A DNA stretch of 58,828 bases from NCBI GenBank assembly GCA_016784545.1, contig JADHUM010000017.1, forward strand, positions 1 to 58,828, read 5' to 3'. The notes beneath the pieces are model-generated. The model was not told the DNA's origin and searched no databases. It was given only the letters and a program-made list of their open reading frames with translations. The stretch comes from Candidatus Neomarinimicrobiota bacterium. Lineage in GTDB: Bacteria > Fidelibacterota > UBA8477 > JABMPR01. Both the position numbers and the translations under genes were made by a program. Numbering within the stretch: position 1 is the stretch's first letter; the number at the start of each line of letters is the position of its first letter. Positions 44,542 to 53,767 of the stretch are shown here, piece by piece.

Positions 44542-45390
44542 ATGGAGTGGGTTTTATCAGTACGTGCTGAATGGCTAACGCCTCTAATGAAAATTTTCAC
44601 ATTTCTTGGCGATGAAGAATTTTTCCTCCTGTTTCTGCCCCTGACTTACTGGTTGTGGAGAAAACAAGTCATGGGTCGAGTAGGTATGGTCTTGCTTTTT
44701 ACATTTGTTCTAAATGCAGTCATTAAAGGTATTTTTCAGATACCGAGACCCGAGGTAATTGAGCATCTCGTCCACGCCGATGACTGGTCCTTTCCCAGTG
44801 GTCATTCTCAGGGCGCTATGGTGTTGTGGGGGTGGCTGGCCTATGAGCTGAAGGACAGACGTGCCTATATCATTGCTGCCATTCTCATCGCTGGAGTGGG
44901 TTTCTCCAGGATTTATCTTGGTGTACATTTCCCAATAGATGTTCTTGGTGGGTTCCTGATTGGATTTATAACCTTATATATCTATTCCTGGATATTGAAG
45001 TTATCACCTCCAGGCTGGAAGCGTCTCGGTCCTACTCGGCAGAGTCTGATCATTTTTGTCCTTCTCATGGGGCTGTTCATGCTGGTCCCGGAGCTATCAG
45101 AAGTGGCTATCAAGGGCGGGGCTGCATTTATTGGGTTTTTAGCTGGGTACCTTCATGAGAAGAAATATCTGTCTTGTAGTTTAAAGCCTGGTATGAACCT
45201 GGTCATCTCCAAGCTGGTCCTGGGTCTGGTGGGTATTGTCTTGATCTGGATGGGTCTGAAACAGGTGTTCCTTTCCATCGGTTACACGACAGATATGGCT
45301 ATGTTTATTCGATATACACTTCTGGGTGGCTGGATTAGTTTTGGCGCTCCCATTCTGTTTTGCCAATTTGGGTGGAATGAGGGGAAGTGA
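44542..45390 (+). CDS. PAP2-family membrane phosphatase
   Basis: A 282-residue inner-membrane protein with six or more helices. The three phosphatase motifs are KGIFQIPRP (about 57-65), FPSGHSQGA (about 89-97) and SRIYLGVHFPIDVLGG (about 122-137), which hold the acid-base and nucleophile histidines. The family removes phosphate from lipids such as phosphatidate or undecaprenyl diphosphate. The C-terminal helices beyond the core are longer than in the smallest members. AGGAGG lies 5 bases before the ATG. Confidence 0.88.
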   Translation: MEWVLSVRAEWLTPLMKIFTFLGDEEFFLLFLPLTYWLWRKQVMGRVGMVLLFTFVLNAVIKGIFQIPRPEVIEHLVHADDWSFPSGHSQGAMVLWGWLAYELKDRRAYIIAAILIAGVGFSRIYLGVHFPIDVLGGFLIGFITLYIYSWILKLSPPGWKRLGPTRQSLIIFVLLMGLFMLVPELSEVAIKGGAAFIGFLAGYLHEKKYLSCSLKPGMNLVISKLVLGLVGIVLIWMGLKQVFLSIGYTTDMAMFIRYTLLGGWISFGAPILFCQFGWNEGK

Positions 45391-45393
45391 GGT

Positions 45394-45450
45394 AGTTAGA
45401 AGTTAAAAGTTAAAAGTTAGAAGTTATGGGGTATAGGGTATAGAGGGGTG
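45394..45450. repeat. AGTTAAAAGTT simple repeat with short G-tract
   Basis: AGTTAGAAGTTAAAAGTT words are followed by GGGGTATAGGGTATAGAGGGG. It resembles both the tract at 84-124 and the octamer array at 14416-14504. No gene in the 320-base gap to 45710 apart from a possible extended start of the next gene. Confidence 0.5.
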
Positions 45451-45710
45451 TTTTTGACGGTTCTCTGGTAGAGCATATGCGGCTGTCATCGGGATGGGAC
45501 ATCTGTTTGATTTAGCTGAAAATGCATGGGCAATCTCTCTAAATCCAGAACTCACCCAAAAACTCACATTTACATTAGATTATCCTATGATCTCTGAACT
45601 GTCTTGGATGGGCGCCTGTGTAAGGTTATTATCACGGTCCAATGATTAAGTACACAACAAAATATTTAAACAAATCATATTACAATATGGGACAAAAAAG
45701 GACTCTAATT

Positions 45711-48284
45711 ATGAGAACATTACTTGCGTCTATCAGCTTTATGCTGATGACCACCCTGGCATTTGGACAACTCTTTATTAATGAGATCGATTATGATCAG
45801 ACCGGAACTGATACTGGCGAATTTTTAGAGATCGCTGGACCAGCAGGGACCTATCAAAATGTAACTCTTGACCATTACAATGGAAACGGTGGAGCGCTGA
45901 TATGGTCGTTTGATCTTCCTACATTTACCCTTAGTGATGAAGCTTCAGGATATGGTTTTTATGTCTTCGGTGTTGCCGGTGTCCCAAATGTAGACTATGA
46001 ATTTTCCGGTTCCATTCAAAATGGTGCTCCAGATGGCATGGTACTTAAGGTGAATGGCAGTATCGTGGATGCAATTGCCTGGGAAGGGGAGATGAACGAC
46101 CCTGATGGGAATGCCATGGAGAGTTTGGAGGGTGATTTTTCAGGTATCGATTCCTCAGCCAGTAGAATTGGTGTTGACGGTTCTCCCTGGGAATACGGTC
46201 CTTTTTCACCTGGTGCCATAAACACCAATCAGACCTTTGATCCCACAGTCAATTATCCACCTTCAGCCAATGCTGGACCAGATCAATCAGTGGAAAGTGG
46301 TGCCAACGTTACTCTGGATGGAACCGCCAGTGCAGATGCAGATGGAACCATTGCCAGCTACCTCTGGGAACAAACTTCCGGTTCCACAGTAACGCTGACC
46401 GGTGCTACAACAGCAAGCGCCAGTTTTGTGGTCCCCACAGTGACAGAGACTACAAGCTGGGGTTTTTCCCTGACTGTCACGGATGATGATGGTGCTACTG
46501 ACACAGATGAGGTAGTTATCTCAGTCCAGATCAGCGCATCCATGACCATTCTGGAAGCACGTGGACAGGCCCTGGGAACGCTAATCACAATCACTGGATT
46601 GGTAAATAGTGTAAATTTTTCTAGCAGCGGTTCTGAATACACCGTTGAAGATGCCACTGCTGGTATCGACATGTATTTCTCTGGTGGCGTATTGGATCTT
46701 GGTCTGGGTGATGAGATCACTGTAACTGGAGAAACTGCTGAATACAGCGGCAAATATGAAATCATCCCAGCCACATCAGGTGATATTGTTGTCAATAGTA
46801 CCGGGAATACCCTTCCTGACCCACAGGTGATTACAGCTGCTGAACTGGCCAGCAATGGTGAGAACTACGAGAGTGAATTAATACAGATCAATGCTGTAAG
46901 TAATGCAGGTACTGGAGAATCATGGCCAGCCTCAGGCGCAAATGCAAACGTGGATATTTCTGATGCCTCTGGATCAACGGTGATGCGTATTGACAAGGAA
47001 ACGGAGATCGATGGTTCTTCAGAACCAGTTTGGCCCATGGATGTAATCGGTGTGGTCTCAGAGTTTAATGGGACCTATCAGATCTTACCCCGTCTACTCT
47101 CAGATTTTATCTCAGATATCGTGACACCTAGCTTCTCAAATGAAACCCATTCACCTGAATTCGCCACATCTGCCAGTGAGATCACAATAACTATTGATAT
47201 TGTTCCTGGAGACGAGACACAAAGCATTAGCTCTGCAGTGATTATGTATGGAACTGATGGCACGCTCCTGAATGAAAGCGAAATGTGGCTGGACAATGGC
47301 AATACCTGGATGGGAATCATTCCAGCCCAGGCAGCCAATACCTTCCTGGAGTATGAGATTATTGCCACAACCAATGATGGTAGCCAGTTCGACTCCTGGA
47401 CATACGAGCTGGCCATTGCCTCATCTCAAATCACCACGATTGCCTCCATTCAAGCCAATCCTGTAATTGGAGAGGTGGTAACAGTTGAAGGTGTCCTGAC
47501 TATTGGTTCTGGTTTGCTTCAATCAGGTCTCACCAAAGCCTATATCCAGGATGCTTCTGGTCGTGGAATCAATCTTTTCCATTATGATGAATTGGCGCTA
47601 AATCGTGGCGATATGATCAAGGCAGTTGGTGTGGTTGATGTGTATCTCTCAACCGTTGAGATCAAAGATTTTTCATACCAGCTTATTTCCACAGGCAATG
47701 CCTTGCCAAATCCCGTTACGCTCACACCTGGTGAGGCCAACGAGACTGAATACGAAGGAACCTGGCTCAAAATAACTGGTACTGTCACAGACACTTGGTC
47801 AGCAGGGGGTGGTCAAAATGTTCTGGTTGGTGATGGATCGGACACCTGTGTGGTTCGAATCTGGGAAACAACAGGGGTAGATGTCACGCCACTTACCGTG
47901 GGCACAGAATGGTCATTCCTGGGTGTTGAAAGTCAGTATAATAGTGTTTTCCAACTTCTTGTAGCCTATGATGCTGATATCATAAGCACCAGTGACATTG
48001 ACGTGATAGATACGAAACCTTCACAGTTTGCCCTGAATCCAGCTTATCCAAATCCTTTTAACCCCTCCACAACTTTGAGCTGGAATCTGGACTCAACTTC
48101 AGAGGTGATGTTGCGGGTTATGGATGTGAAAGGCCGCGAGGTGGCCCGATTGACTGAAGGCAACAGTGGCCCTGGACAGTTCTCAATGTCATGGGATGCC
48201 TCCGAATTAAGTTCAGGAGTATATTTTATTCAGTTGATTACCCCAGGTGAATCAGCCATTCAGAAGGTCATGCTGCTGAAATAG
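45711..48284 (+). CDS. Secreted lamin-tail / PKD-like / OB-fold protein with T9SS sorting domain
   Basis: An 857-residue exported protein. ATG 45711 has AAGGA 8 bases upstream and begins the signal peptide (MRTLLASISFMLM to AFGQ); ATG 45642 would add 23 atypical residues. In order: lamin-tail domain (FINEIDYDQTG onward, about 20-180), a PKD/K319L-type Ig-like domain (NAGPDQSVESGA, YLWEQTSG, about 190-280), four OB-fold-like modules (about 285-780) and a C-terminal type A sorting domain (AYPNPFNPSTTLSW, SSGVYFIQL, KVMLLK). LTD plus OB-fold is the non-catalytic part of ExeM/Xds-type extracellular nucleases. No catalytic domain is present; a nucleic-acid-binding or surface role is inferred. Confidence 0.8.
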   Translation: MRTLLASISFMLMTTLAFGQLFINEIDYDQTGTDTGEFLEIAGPAGTYQNVTLDHYNGNGGALIWSFDLPTFTLSDEASGYGFYVFGVAGVPNVDYEFSGSIQNGAPDGMVLKVNGSIVDAIAWEGEMNDPDGNAMESLEGDFSGIDSSASRIGVDGSPWEYGPFSPGAINTNQTFDPTVNYPPSANAGPDQSVESGANVTLDGTASADADGTIASYLWEQTSGSTVTLTGATTASASFVVPTVTETTSWGFSLTVTDDDGATDTDEVVISVQISASMTILEARGQALGTLITITGLVNSVNFSSSGSEYTVEDATAGIDMYFSGGVLDLGLGDEITVTGETAEYSGKYEIIPATSGDIVVNSTGNTLPDPQVITAAELASNGENYESELIQINAVSNAGTGESWPASGANANVDISDASGSTVMRIDKETEIDGSSEPVWPMDVIGVVSEFNGTYQILPRLLSDFISDIVTPSFSNETHSPEFATSASEITITIDIVPGDETQSISSAVIMYGTDGTLLNESEMWLDNGNTWMGIIPAQAANTFLEYEIIATTNDGSQFDSWTYELAIASSQITTIASIQANPVIGEVVTVEGVLTIGSGLLQSGLTKAYIQDASGRGINLFHYDELALNRGDMIKAVGVVDVYLSTVEIKDFSYQLISTGNALPNPVTLTPGEANETEYEGTWLKITGTVTDTWSAGGGQNVLVGDGSDTCVVRIWETTGVDVTPLTVGTEWSFLGVESQYNSVFQLLVAYDADIISTSDIDVIDTKPSQFALNPAYPNPFNPSTTLSWNLDSTSEVMLRVMDVKGREVARLTEGNSGPGQFSMSWDASELSSGVYFIQLITPGESAIQKVMLLK

Positions 48285-48305
48285 TTTTATTGAGATTATC
48301 AAATG

Positions 48306-48328
48306 GGCGTCCTCAGCGGGCGCCTTTT
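48306..48328 (+). terminator. Rho-independent terminator
   Basis: GGCGTCC, loop TCAGC, GGGCGCC, then TTTT. It lies 22 bases after the lamin-tail gene and before the next, so 45711 is probably a separate transcript from the six-gene run at 48377-58088. Confidence 0.7.
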
Positions 48329-48376
48329 GTATCTAGAGTGTTTTTTTAATGTTTTACTATATGATGAAGTGAGAGA

Positions 48377-50359
48377 ATGAAGAGAATAACAATTCAAAGC
48401 ATATTTTTTCTGCTCATGCCCTATCTGGCCATGGCGGTTGATCATCTCTTGATCAATGAGATTGTATTACAGCCCTCAGCAGGTGAATACATCCGCATCA
48501 CCAACCCGAGTAGCAGCACTATCAATCTCAGCGATTACTATCTGACAGATGCTACCGATACAACCACTGGAAAATATTATTATAATCTGCCCTCTGGCGC
48601 CGATTATTGGTCGGGTGGCTCCACAGATTTTATAGCGCGCTTCCCTGATACTACGATTTCAGCTGGGGGTTCACTTATTCTTGGGTTGGGTCGAACAATT
48701 GATTATGTAACAACCTATGGGTCATCTCCTCATCTTTCATTAAAGGACGATATGCTGAATGCAGTGGACGGGGTTACCACCATTGGTGGTTCACCCAATG
48801 TCAAACTTGACAATGTGGCTGAAACCCTGGTCTTATTTTCCTGGGATGGCACCTCAACCACGGTGAAGGATGTGGAATATCTGATCTGGGGAACGGATAA
48901 TGCTTCAGCAGCAGTTTACATGCTGGATAAGCGTGATGTCGCTGGGTATCTGGCAGATACCCCCGTGACAAGCCAGTCCTATATGACAACCCACACCGAT
49001 GGATTCAAGCTCATCAGAAATAGCCTGGAGGGGACTGAAACCAGCAGTGGAGGTAATGGTATCACGGGTCATGATGAGACCAGTGAAAATTTGGCTCATA
49101 CCTGGTCCGTTGTTGACTTGACCATCGTAAAACCAACTATTTCCAACATTGTTGCCACACCATCAGATCCTGAAACAACTGAAGACATCATTATCACCGC
49201 TGATGTCACAGATGCCAGTGGTCTGAGCACGGTAACCCTGACCTATACTTTCCCATCAGCAACAGGCAGTCCCACCAGCGTGGCCATGACCGCAACAGGG
49301 GCGAATAGTTACACCGTCACGATTCCCGCCACCAATGCAGCTGGAACCATGGCCTACTATATAGTGGCCGTAAACACCAGTGGTCTATCTCGGACCAGTT
49401 CGATAAAAGGAATAACCATCGCCGATCCACCTCCACCGGTAACCATTCAGACCATTCGGGATAATTTTAGTAGCTATTCTGGCACCATCGTGAATTTGAA
49501 TGTTGTGGTAGCGATAGGTTCTGGAATTACCAGAACTGACAGAACAGAAGCTTATGTCCAGGATGAATCTGGCTATGGTATAGTGCTGTCAGCTACGGGA
49601 CTTTTAAATCCAGCCCTGGTTCAGGGTGACTCCATCAACCTGGTTGGTGAGGTGTCTGAGTATAATGGGACCAAACAAATAATTAATTTTTCAAGTACAT
49701 CTCTTGCTACAGGTAGGCCTGTACCAGGTATCAGAACCATTACCAGTGCTGAGCTGGCTGCTGATGCAAATCAGGGTAGTTTTGTCAAAGTCTGGGGCGC
49801 TGTCCAATCCAGAAGTGATGGTGTCGGTGGTGGATCTAATGTTGGTTTGGAGGATGCTGATGGCCTGCTTACTGTTAGAATTTGGGATACAACACACCTA
49901 CTGGATGATCCCACTGCCGATAGTTTGCTCCAGGTAGGCAATCTGGTCCAGGTATTCGGTATTGCCAGTCAATACAATGGAGATGGTCAGCTCCTGGCAG
50001 CCTACGCCAGTGACATACAACCTTACCAGGAAGGTGAGGAGAGTGAGGGTGGAACCAGTCTTACAGTTGCTCCTTATCCCTTTGTACCACAATTGGCCGA
50101 AAAAATTCAATACACCTATAAATTTCCTGCAAACTCTCGGGTGACTCTCAGAATCTTTGATATGTCTGGACACATTGTAACCACACTTTTTGAAGATTAT
50201 CGAAGTTTGGCACTTGAGGTGACAAAAACCTGGAACGGTCGCAATGAAATCTATCAGGTTGTGGCGCCAGGGACCTATATCATGCATCTGGAAACAGTAA
50301 ATCGGTCAACAGGTGAGATTTTGACAGATATGGCTCCTGTAGTCATCGGGAGTAGATAA
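48377..50359 (+). CDS. Secreted lamin-tail / OB-fold protein with FlgD-like C-terminal sorting region
   Basis: A 660-residue exported protein. Signal peptide to about AMA, lamin-tail domain (LLINEIVLQPSAGEYIRI onward, about 22-245), an Ig-like domain (about 248-345), two OB-fold-like modules (about 352-560) and a C-terminal domain (RVTLRIFDMSGHIVTTLF, APGTYIMHLE) resembling FlgD Ig-like/type A sorting domains. It shares the LTD-OB plan with the 45711 protein. It is first in a tight run of six genes: the next ATG follows its stop by one base. No catalytic residues are seen. Confidence 0.78.
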   Translation: MKRITIQSIFFLLMPYLAMAVDHLLINEIVLQPSAGEYIRITNPSSSTINLSDYYLTDATDTTTGKYYYNLPSGADYWSGGSTDFIARFPDTTISAGGSLILGLGRTIDYVTTYGSSPHLSLKDDMLNAVDGVTTIGGSPNVKLDNVAETLVLFSWDGTSTTVKDVEYLIWGTDNASAAVYMLDKRDVAGYLADTPVTSQSYMTTHTDGFKLIRNSLEGTETSSGGNGITGHDETSENLAHTWSVVDLTIVKPTISNIVATPSDPETTEDIIITADVTDASGLSTVTLTYTFPSATGSPTSVAMTATGANSYTVTIPATNAAGTMAYYIVAVNTSGLSRTSSIKGITIADPPPPVTIQTIRDNFSSYSGTIVNLNVVVAIGSGITRTDRTEAYVQDESGYGIVLSATGLLNPALVQGDSINLVGEVSEYNGTKQIINFSSTSLATGRPVPGIRTITSAELAADANQGSFVKVWGAVQSRSDGVGGGSNVGLEDADGLLTVRIWDTTHLLDDPTADSLLQVGNLVQVFGIASQYNGDGQLLAAYASDIQPYQEGEESEGGTSLTVAPYPFVPQLAEKIQYTYKFPANSRVTLRIFDMSGHIVTTLFEDYRSLALEVTKTWNGRNEIYQVVAPGTYIMHLETVNRSTGEILTDMAPVVIGSR

Positions 50360-50360
50360 C

Positions 50361-51272
50361 ATGAAGAATTTAATTTTTCTCCGGTGCACAATTTTTTGTC
50401 TGTTGACTGGATATTCATTTGGACAGGTGACAACTGATGTTTCCTACAAGAGCCCAGCAATGGGGGCGCTGATGGGAAGTAATATTGCTTATTCTGTTGA
50501 TGGAAGCAGTCTACTCCTCAATCCCGCAGCCATTGGAAATATTAAAGATGGAACGCTGCTAGCCAGTACCCAGCGCATCTATAATCAGGCCTATTTACCC
50601 CACAGTATCCTGGCGACAGTCATGGACCTGCCCAGCGGGCTGGGGAAGCTTGGATTAAGTTTTGAATCCATGTCCGTCTCCTACCAGGATCGCACGCTGA
50701 GCGGTGAAACTGCCCTGGGACTATCTCACGCCTTTAACCTGCGCGAAGACAGGATATCAAGTTTAAATATGGGCTATACACTTAAATATCTATCCGTTAA
50801 TTATGGCCAATCTGCCGGTGTAACTGGCGACGGATCTGATGGTATGGATCTTGGAAGTGCTACAGCCTTTGCAGTTGATCTGGGCTTTCAGGCGACACTC
50901 TCCAAAAGACACTGGCTTGGTGTGGTTGTCCACAATATCAACCGTCCCATGATTGGTTCAGGAAGCGCAGGCTTTAATCTCCATCGTGACGTTCAGGCTG
51001 GTTTTTCCTATGCACCCACCCAGCAGGTCGTCACCAGCTTTATGTTGGTGAGTAGCCCCGGTTTTGATACTGAATTGCATGCTGGTCTGGAGTATGACCT
51101 GAATACTTTTTTCACGTTGCGTGCCGGGATTCAATCACAACCCAACCGTTTTGGGACTGGTTTCAGTTTCAAAGCCAGAGGGATTGCTTTAGACTATGCC
51201 CTGTTAACCCATCCAGTTCTTCCTGCGACCCATCAATTATCGCTGGCCTATGACTTTGTTGATCCTTTCTAG
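50361..51272 (+). CDS. PorV/PorQ-like outer-membrane protein
   Basis: A 303-residue protein with signal peptide ending near SFGQ. The opening of the mature part (SPAMGALMGSNIAYSVDGSSLLLNPAAIGN) follows the PorV/PorQ and UPF0164 pattern of an N-terminal hatch and NPA motif, and the rest is a FadL-type barrel ending in LSLAYDFVDPF. PorV shuttles type IX cargo at the cell surface. Lying between two sorting-domain proteins and the nuclease genes, it may handle their export or attachment. One base separates it from the upstream stop. Confidence 0.75.
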   Translation: MKNLIFLRCTIFCLLTGYSFGQVTTDVSYKSPAMGALMGSNIAYSVDGSSLLLNPAAIGNIKDGTLLASTQRIYNQAYLPHSILATVMDLPSGLGKLGLSFESMSVSYQDRTLSGETALGLSHAFNLREDRISSLNMGYTLKYLSVNYGQSAGVTGDGSDGMDLGSATAFAVDLGFQATLSKRHWLGVVVHNINRPMIGSGSAGFNLHRDVQAGFSYAPTQQVVTSFMLVSSPGFDTELHAGLEYDLNTFFTLRAGIQSQPNRFGTGFSFKARGIALDYALLTHPVLPATHQLSLAYDFVDPF

Positions 51273-51280
51273 GCTATCCA

Positions 51281-53758
51281 ATGAGAAGACAAATGACAGA
51301 GATATTCAATAAAATGGGACGGGTCATAGCTTTCAGTATTTTTTCGCTGGGAGTGTTATTCGCAAACCCTGTGGATATCAATAACGCATCCCTTCTAGAG
51401 CTTCAGGATCTGCCGCTCACAGAGGGACAGGTCAGGGCTGTCTATGAATTTGTCCAATATCATGGCCCCCTTGAAAGTATCTACGAGCTGGTAAATGTTG
51501 CCGAGCTGAAACATAGTGATATAGAAGCATTAAAGCCACTCCTCGTGCTAAAACCAGATGAAAACGCTGCAACTAATACACGTCTTCAAGATCAATACAG
51601 GAAAGTGGAGGATTGGACATCCACTGAGGGTGCCAGTGAGGGATTGATGGAGCTTTGGCTGGAACGTCTGGCAGAACCCATCAACGTGAATACAGCCTCC
51701 TATGATGACCTGGTTTCCTTCCAGAATGTGAGTCAGATCGATGCAGTAGCCGTGTTAAAACTGCGTGCTGAAGTTGACTCCATTGGATCTGCAAGATGGC
51801 TCAGAAATGCCGTAGGTCTCTCATACTACGGATATCGAAATTTGCGGGAATTCGTGACCTACAATGAGCCAGAGCGTGGGGAAATGCATGTCTGGTACAA
51901 TATGGTCATGAAAACCATCCCCTCAACAAATTCCACTGAAGAGGAGTCTGGTCAGCTCTTTCTTAAGAAAGGACCGCCGGATATCCTCCACAAATTGTCT
52001 TTTAGTAACAGCAGGCATTGGAAGGCTGGCATATCTTACAATCGTCATCTCGGTGAATCTCATCGCTACTTTGATGATGGTGATATTCCAGAGGTGAAGC
52101 TCTCCTTTACAGTTTCAGATTTCAATTTGGGACCTCTTCATCTGGATCGTCTGGTACTGGGAAACTTTTCCGCCACTATCGCCCAGGGGCTGGTCATGCA
52201 ATCCACTGATTTTCGATCACCTCGCTATTCCGGCTATGGATGGAATAAACGTGTCAATGGTATCTTTTCTGACCTCTCCAGGACTCAACAATACGCACTG
52301 AGGGGCGCTGGTATTCAGGGTTCCATATTCAATAAGATCAAGCTCATGGCATTTGCATCCAAAAATGACAGGGATGCAATACTCAATCCAGATGGAGAAT
52401 CTTTCACATCCCTGATCACCATGTATCCACGGGATGACTATGGATATTTTGTACAAGACACTCTGGGTATGCTCAATGCAGTTGAGGAAGTGACCTATGG
52501 CGGCAACATTCGGTATGAATTCACCCCAGGAACCTTTGTGGGATTTTCCAGCTATGAAAGTCTCTATGACAAGGAATTGCGACCAGATCCACTCCTCACG
52601 CTCATACTTCCTGCCAACACAGGCCTGTTTCTGAATTCCTCTGGGAATGGTGCTGATACAGAAGTGGCGGCCATGCATGCCTCTTCAGCAGCATCTTCAT
52701 TATGGGATGCAGCCAAATCCAATCGGCGGGTACAAGGACTTGAGTTCAGCACGGTTATCAGCAATCTGGCGCTGCAGCTTGAATGGGCTGTCCTGGATAA
52801 GGATAGTGAGATATTATCGGTTAAAAACGACCCCAGAGCACTGGTGGCCAACGCATATCTCCAATTTGACAATTTTAATTTCATGGTTCTCTATCGGGAC
52901 TATGATTTGGGGTTTGATAATCCCTATCAACGCAGTTTTTCAAACTACCAGCGCTACAAAAGCAGTATTCTGGAAGATTACTATTACTTGAAGAATCCTG
53001 CTTTTGCCTACCTATACAATGGGGCATCCCAACCGCAGGCGGAGCGGGGTGTTTATGTCAGTAGCCGTTATCAGATGCATCGCGCCTGGCTGTTGACAAC
53101 AAATTTCGATACCTGGACTCGGGTAGCTGATGCATCCAGATATTTCCGTACTGTGGCGACGCTTGAATATCGGCCTACCTTTAATTATCGGTTCCGGGTA
53201 CGGCAAAAATGGCAAGCCCGTGGAAGATTCAATATCTTTGCACCAACCGGTTATGAAAATCGGGAAACTATCCTCACCGCTAGAATGAGACTTTCAGGCT
53301 TTGATCAGTTGGAGGTCATATACGCCAACTCTGGGACTCAGTTTGATCCTCGTCGGCGATTAACCATTGATCTGGCCACTGGCGCAAATAATAACTCTGC
53401 TGTGGGACAGGCATATAGTCCTGGAAATGCCCTGGGCTTCACGGTGACTCACAATTTCACGGAAAGTTTCAAGCTCATTGGACATGTCGCCTACTACAAA
53501 GGCTTTTTCTGGAGTTTTGAGGATACGGATTTCCAGGTATTTGATTCACCCAATGGCGCAATACGCTGGTATCTCACCGCCTTCTCCCGTCTGGGAAATC
53601 ACTGGGCAGTCAGAGCCAAGCTCACCTGGGACGAAGGATCTGCACTTTCCAATTATGCCTTTGGCGCACCTTCCGCGTCAACCAGGTCACCTCAGACAGG
53701 AATAAATTTTTATACAGAGGCTACTGATTTCCGGATTCAATTGGATTATGCCTTCTAG
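51281..53758 (+). CDS. Helix-hairpin-helix / beta-barrel outer-membrane protein
   Basis: An 825-residue protein. Signal peptide to about LFANP, then two ComEA-like helix-hairpin-helix modules (VDINNASLLELQDLP at about 31-45, INVNTASYDDLVSFQ at about 132-146), each normally a non-specific DNA-binding motif. From about 210 on there are long alternating strands with aromatic girdles ending in TDFRIQLDYAF, an outer-membrane barrel. HhH plus barrel proteins occur in FCB bacteria without a proven role. DNA capture at the outer membrane is my inference from HhH and the neighbouring EEP nucleases. Eight bases separate it from the PorV-like gene; start may be Met5 (51293). Confidence 0.72.
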   Translation: MRRQMTEIFNKMGRVIAFSIFSLGVLFANPVDINNASLLELQDLPLTEGQVRAVYEFVQYHGPLESIYELVNVAELKHSDIEALKPLLVLKPDENAATNTRLQDQYRKVEDWTSTEGASEGLMELWLERLAEPINVNTASYDDLVSFQNVSQIDAVAVLKLRAEVDSIGSARWLRNAVGLSYYGYRNLREFVTYNEPERGEMHVWYNMVMKTIPSTNSTEEESGQLFLKKGPPDILHKLSFSNSRHWKAGISYNRHLGESHRYFDDGDIPEVKLSFTVSDFNLGPLHLDRLVLGNFSATIAQGLVMQSTDFRSPRYSGYGWNKRVNGIFSDLSRTQQYALRGAGIQGSIFNKIKLMAFASKNDRDAILNPDGESFTSLITMYPRDDYGYFVQDTLGMLNAVEEVTYGGNIRYEFTPGTFVGFSSYESLYDKELRPDPLLTLILPANTGLFLNSSGNGADTEVAAMHASSAASSLWDAAKSNRRVQGLEFSTVISNLALQLEWAVLDKDSEILSVKNDPRALVANAYLQFDNFNFMVLYRDYDLGFDNPYQRSFSNYQRYKSSILEDYYYLKNPAFAYLYNGASQPQAERGVYVSSRYQMHRAWLLTTNFDTWTRVADASRYFRTVATLEYRPTFNYRFRVRQKWQARGRFNIFAPTGYENRETILTARMRLSGFDQLEVIYANSGTQFDPRRRLTIDLATGANNNSAVGQAYSPGNALGFTVTHNFTESFKLIGHVAYYKGFFWSFEDTDFQVFDSPNGAIRWYLTAFSRLGNHWAVRAKLTWDEGSALSNYAFGAPSASTRSPQTGINFYTEATDFRIQLDYAF

Positions 53759-53767
53759 GTAGTGACT

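Noticed and set aside
46358-46855. 165-codon open frame on the minus strand inside the lamin-tail gene
   Set aside because: It is the complement of a well-supported secreted protein with clear domains. The product is Ser/Val/Thr-rich mirror sequence without any family motif.
52217-52678. 153-codon minus-strand frame within the HhH/barrel gene
   Set aside because: Antisense to a barrel gene with a good signal peptide and operon spacing; no ribosome site or motif.
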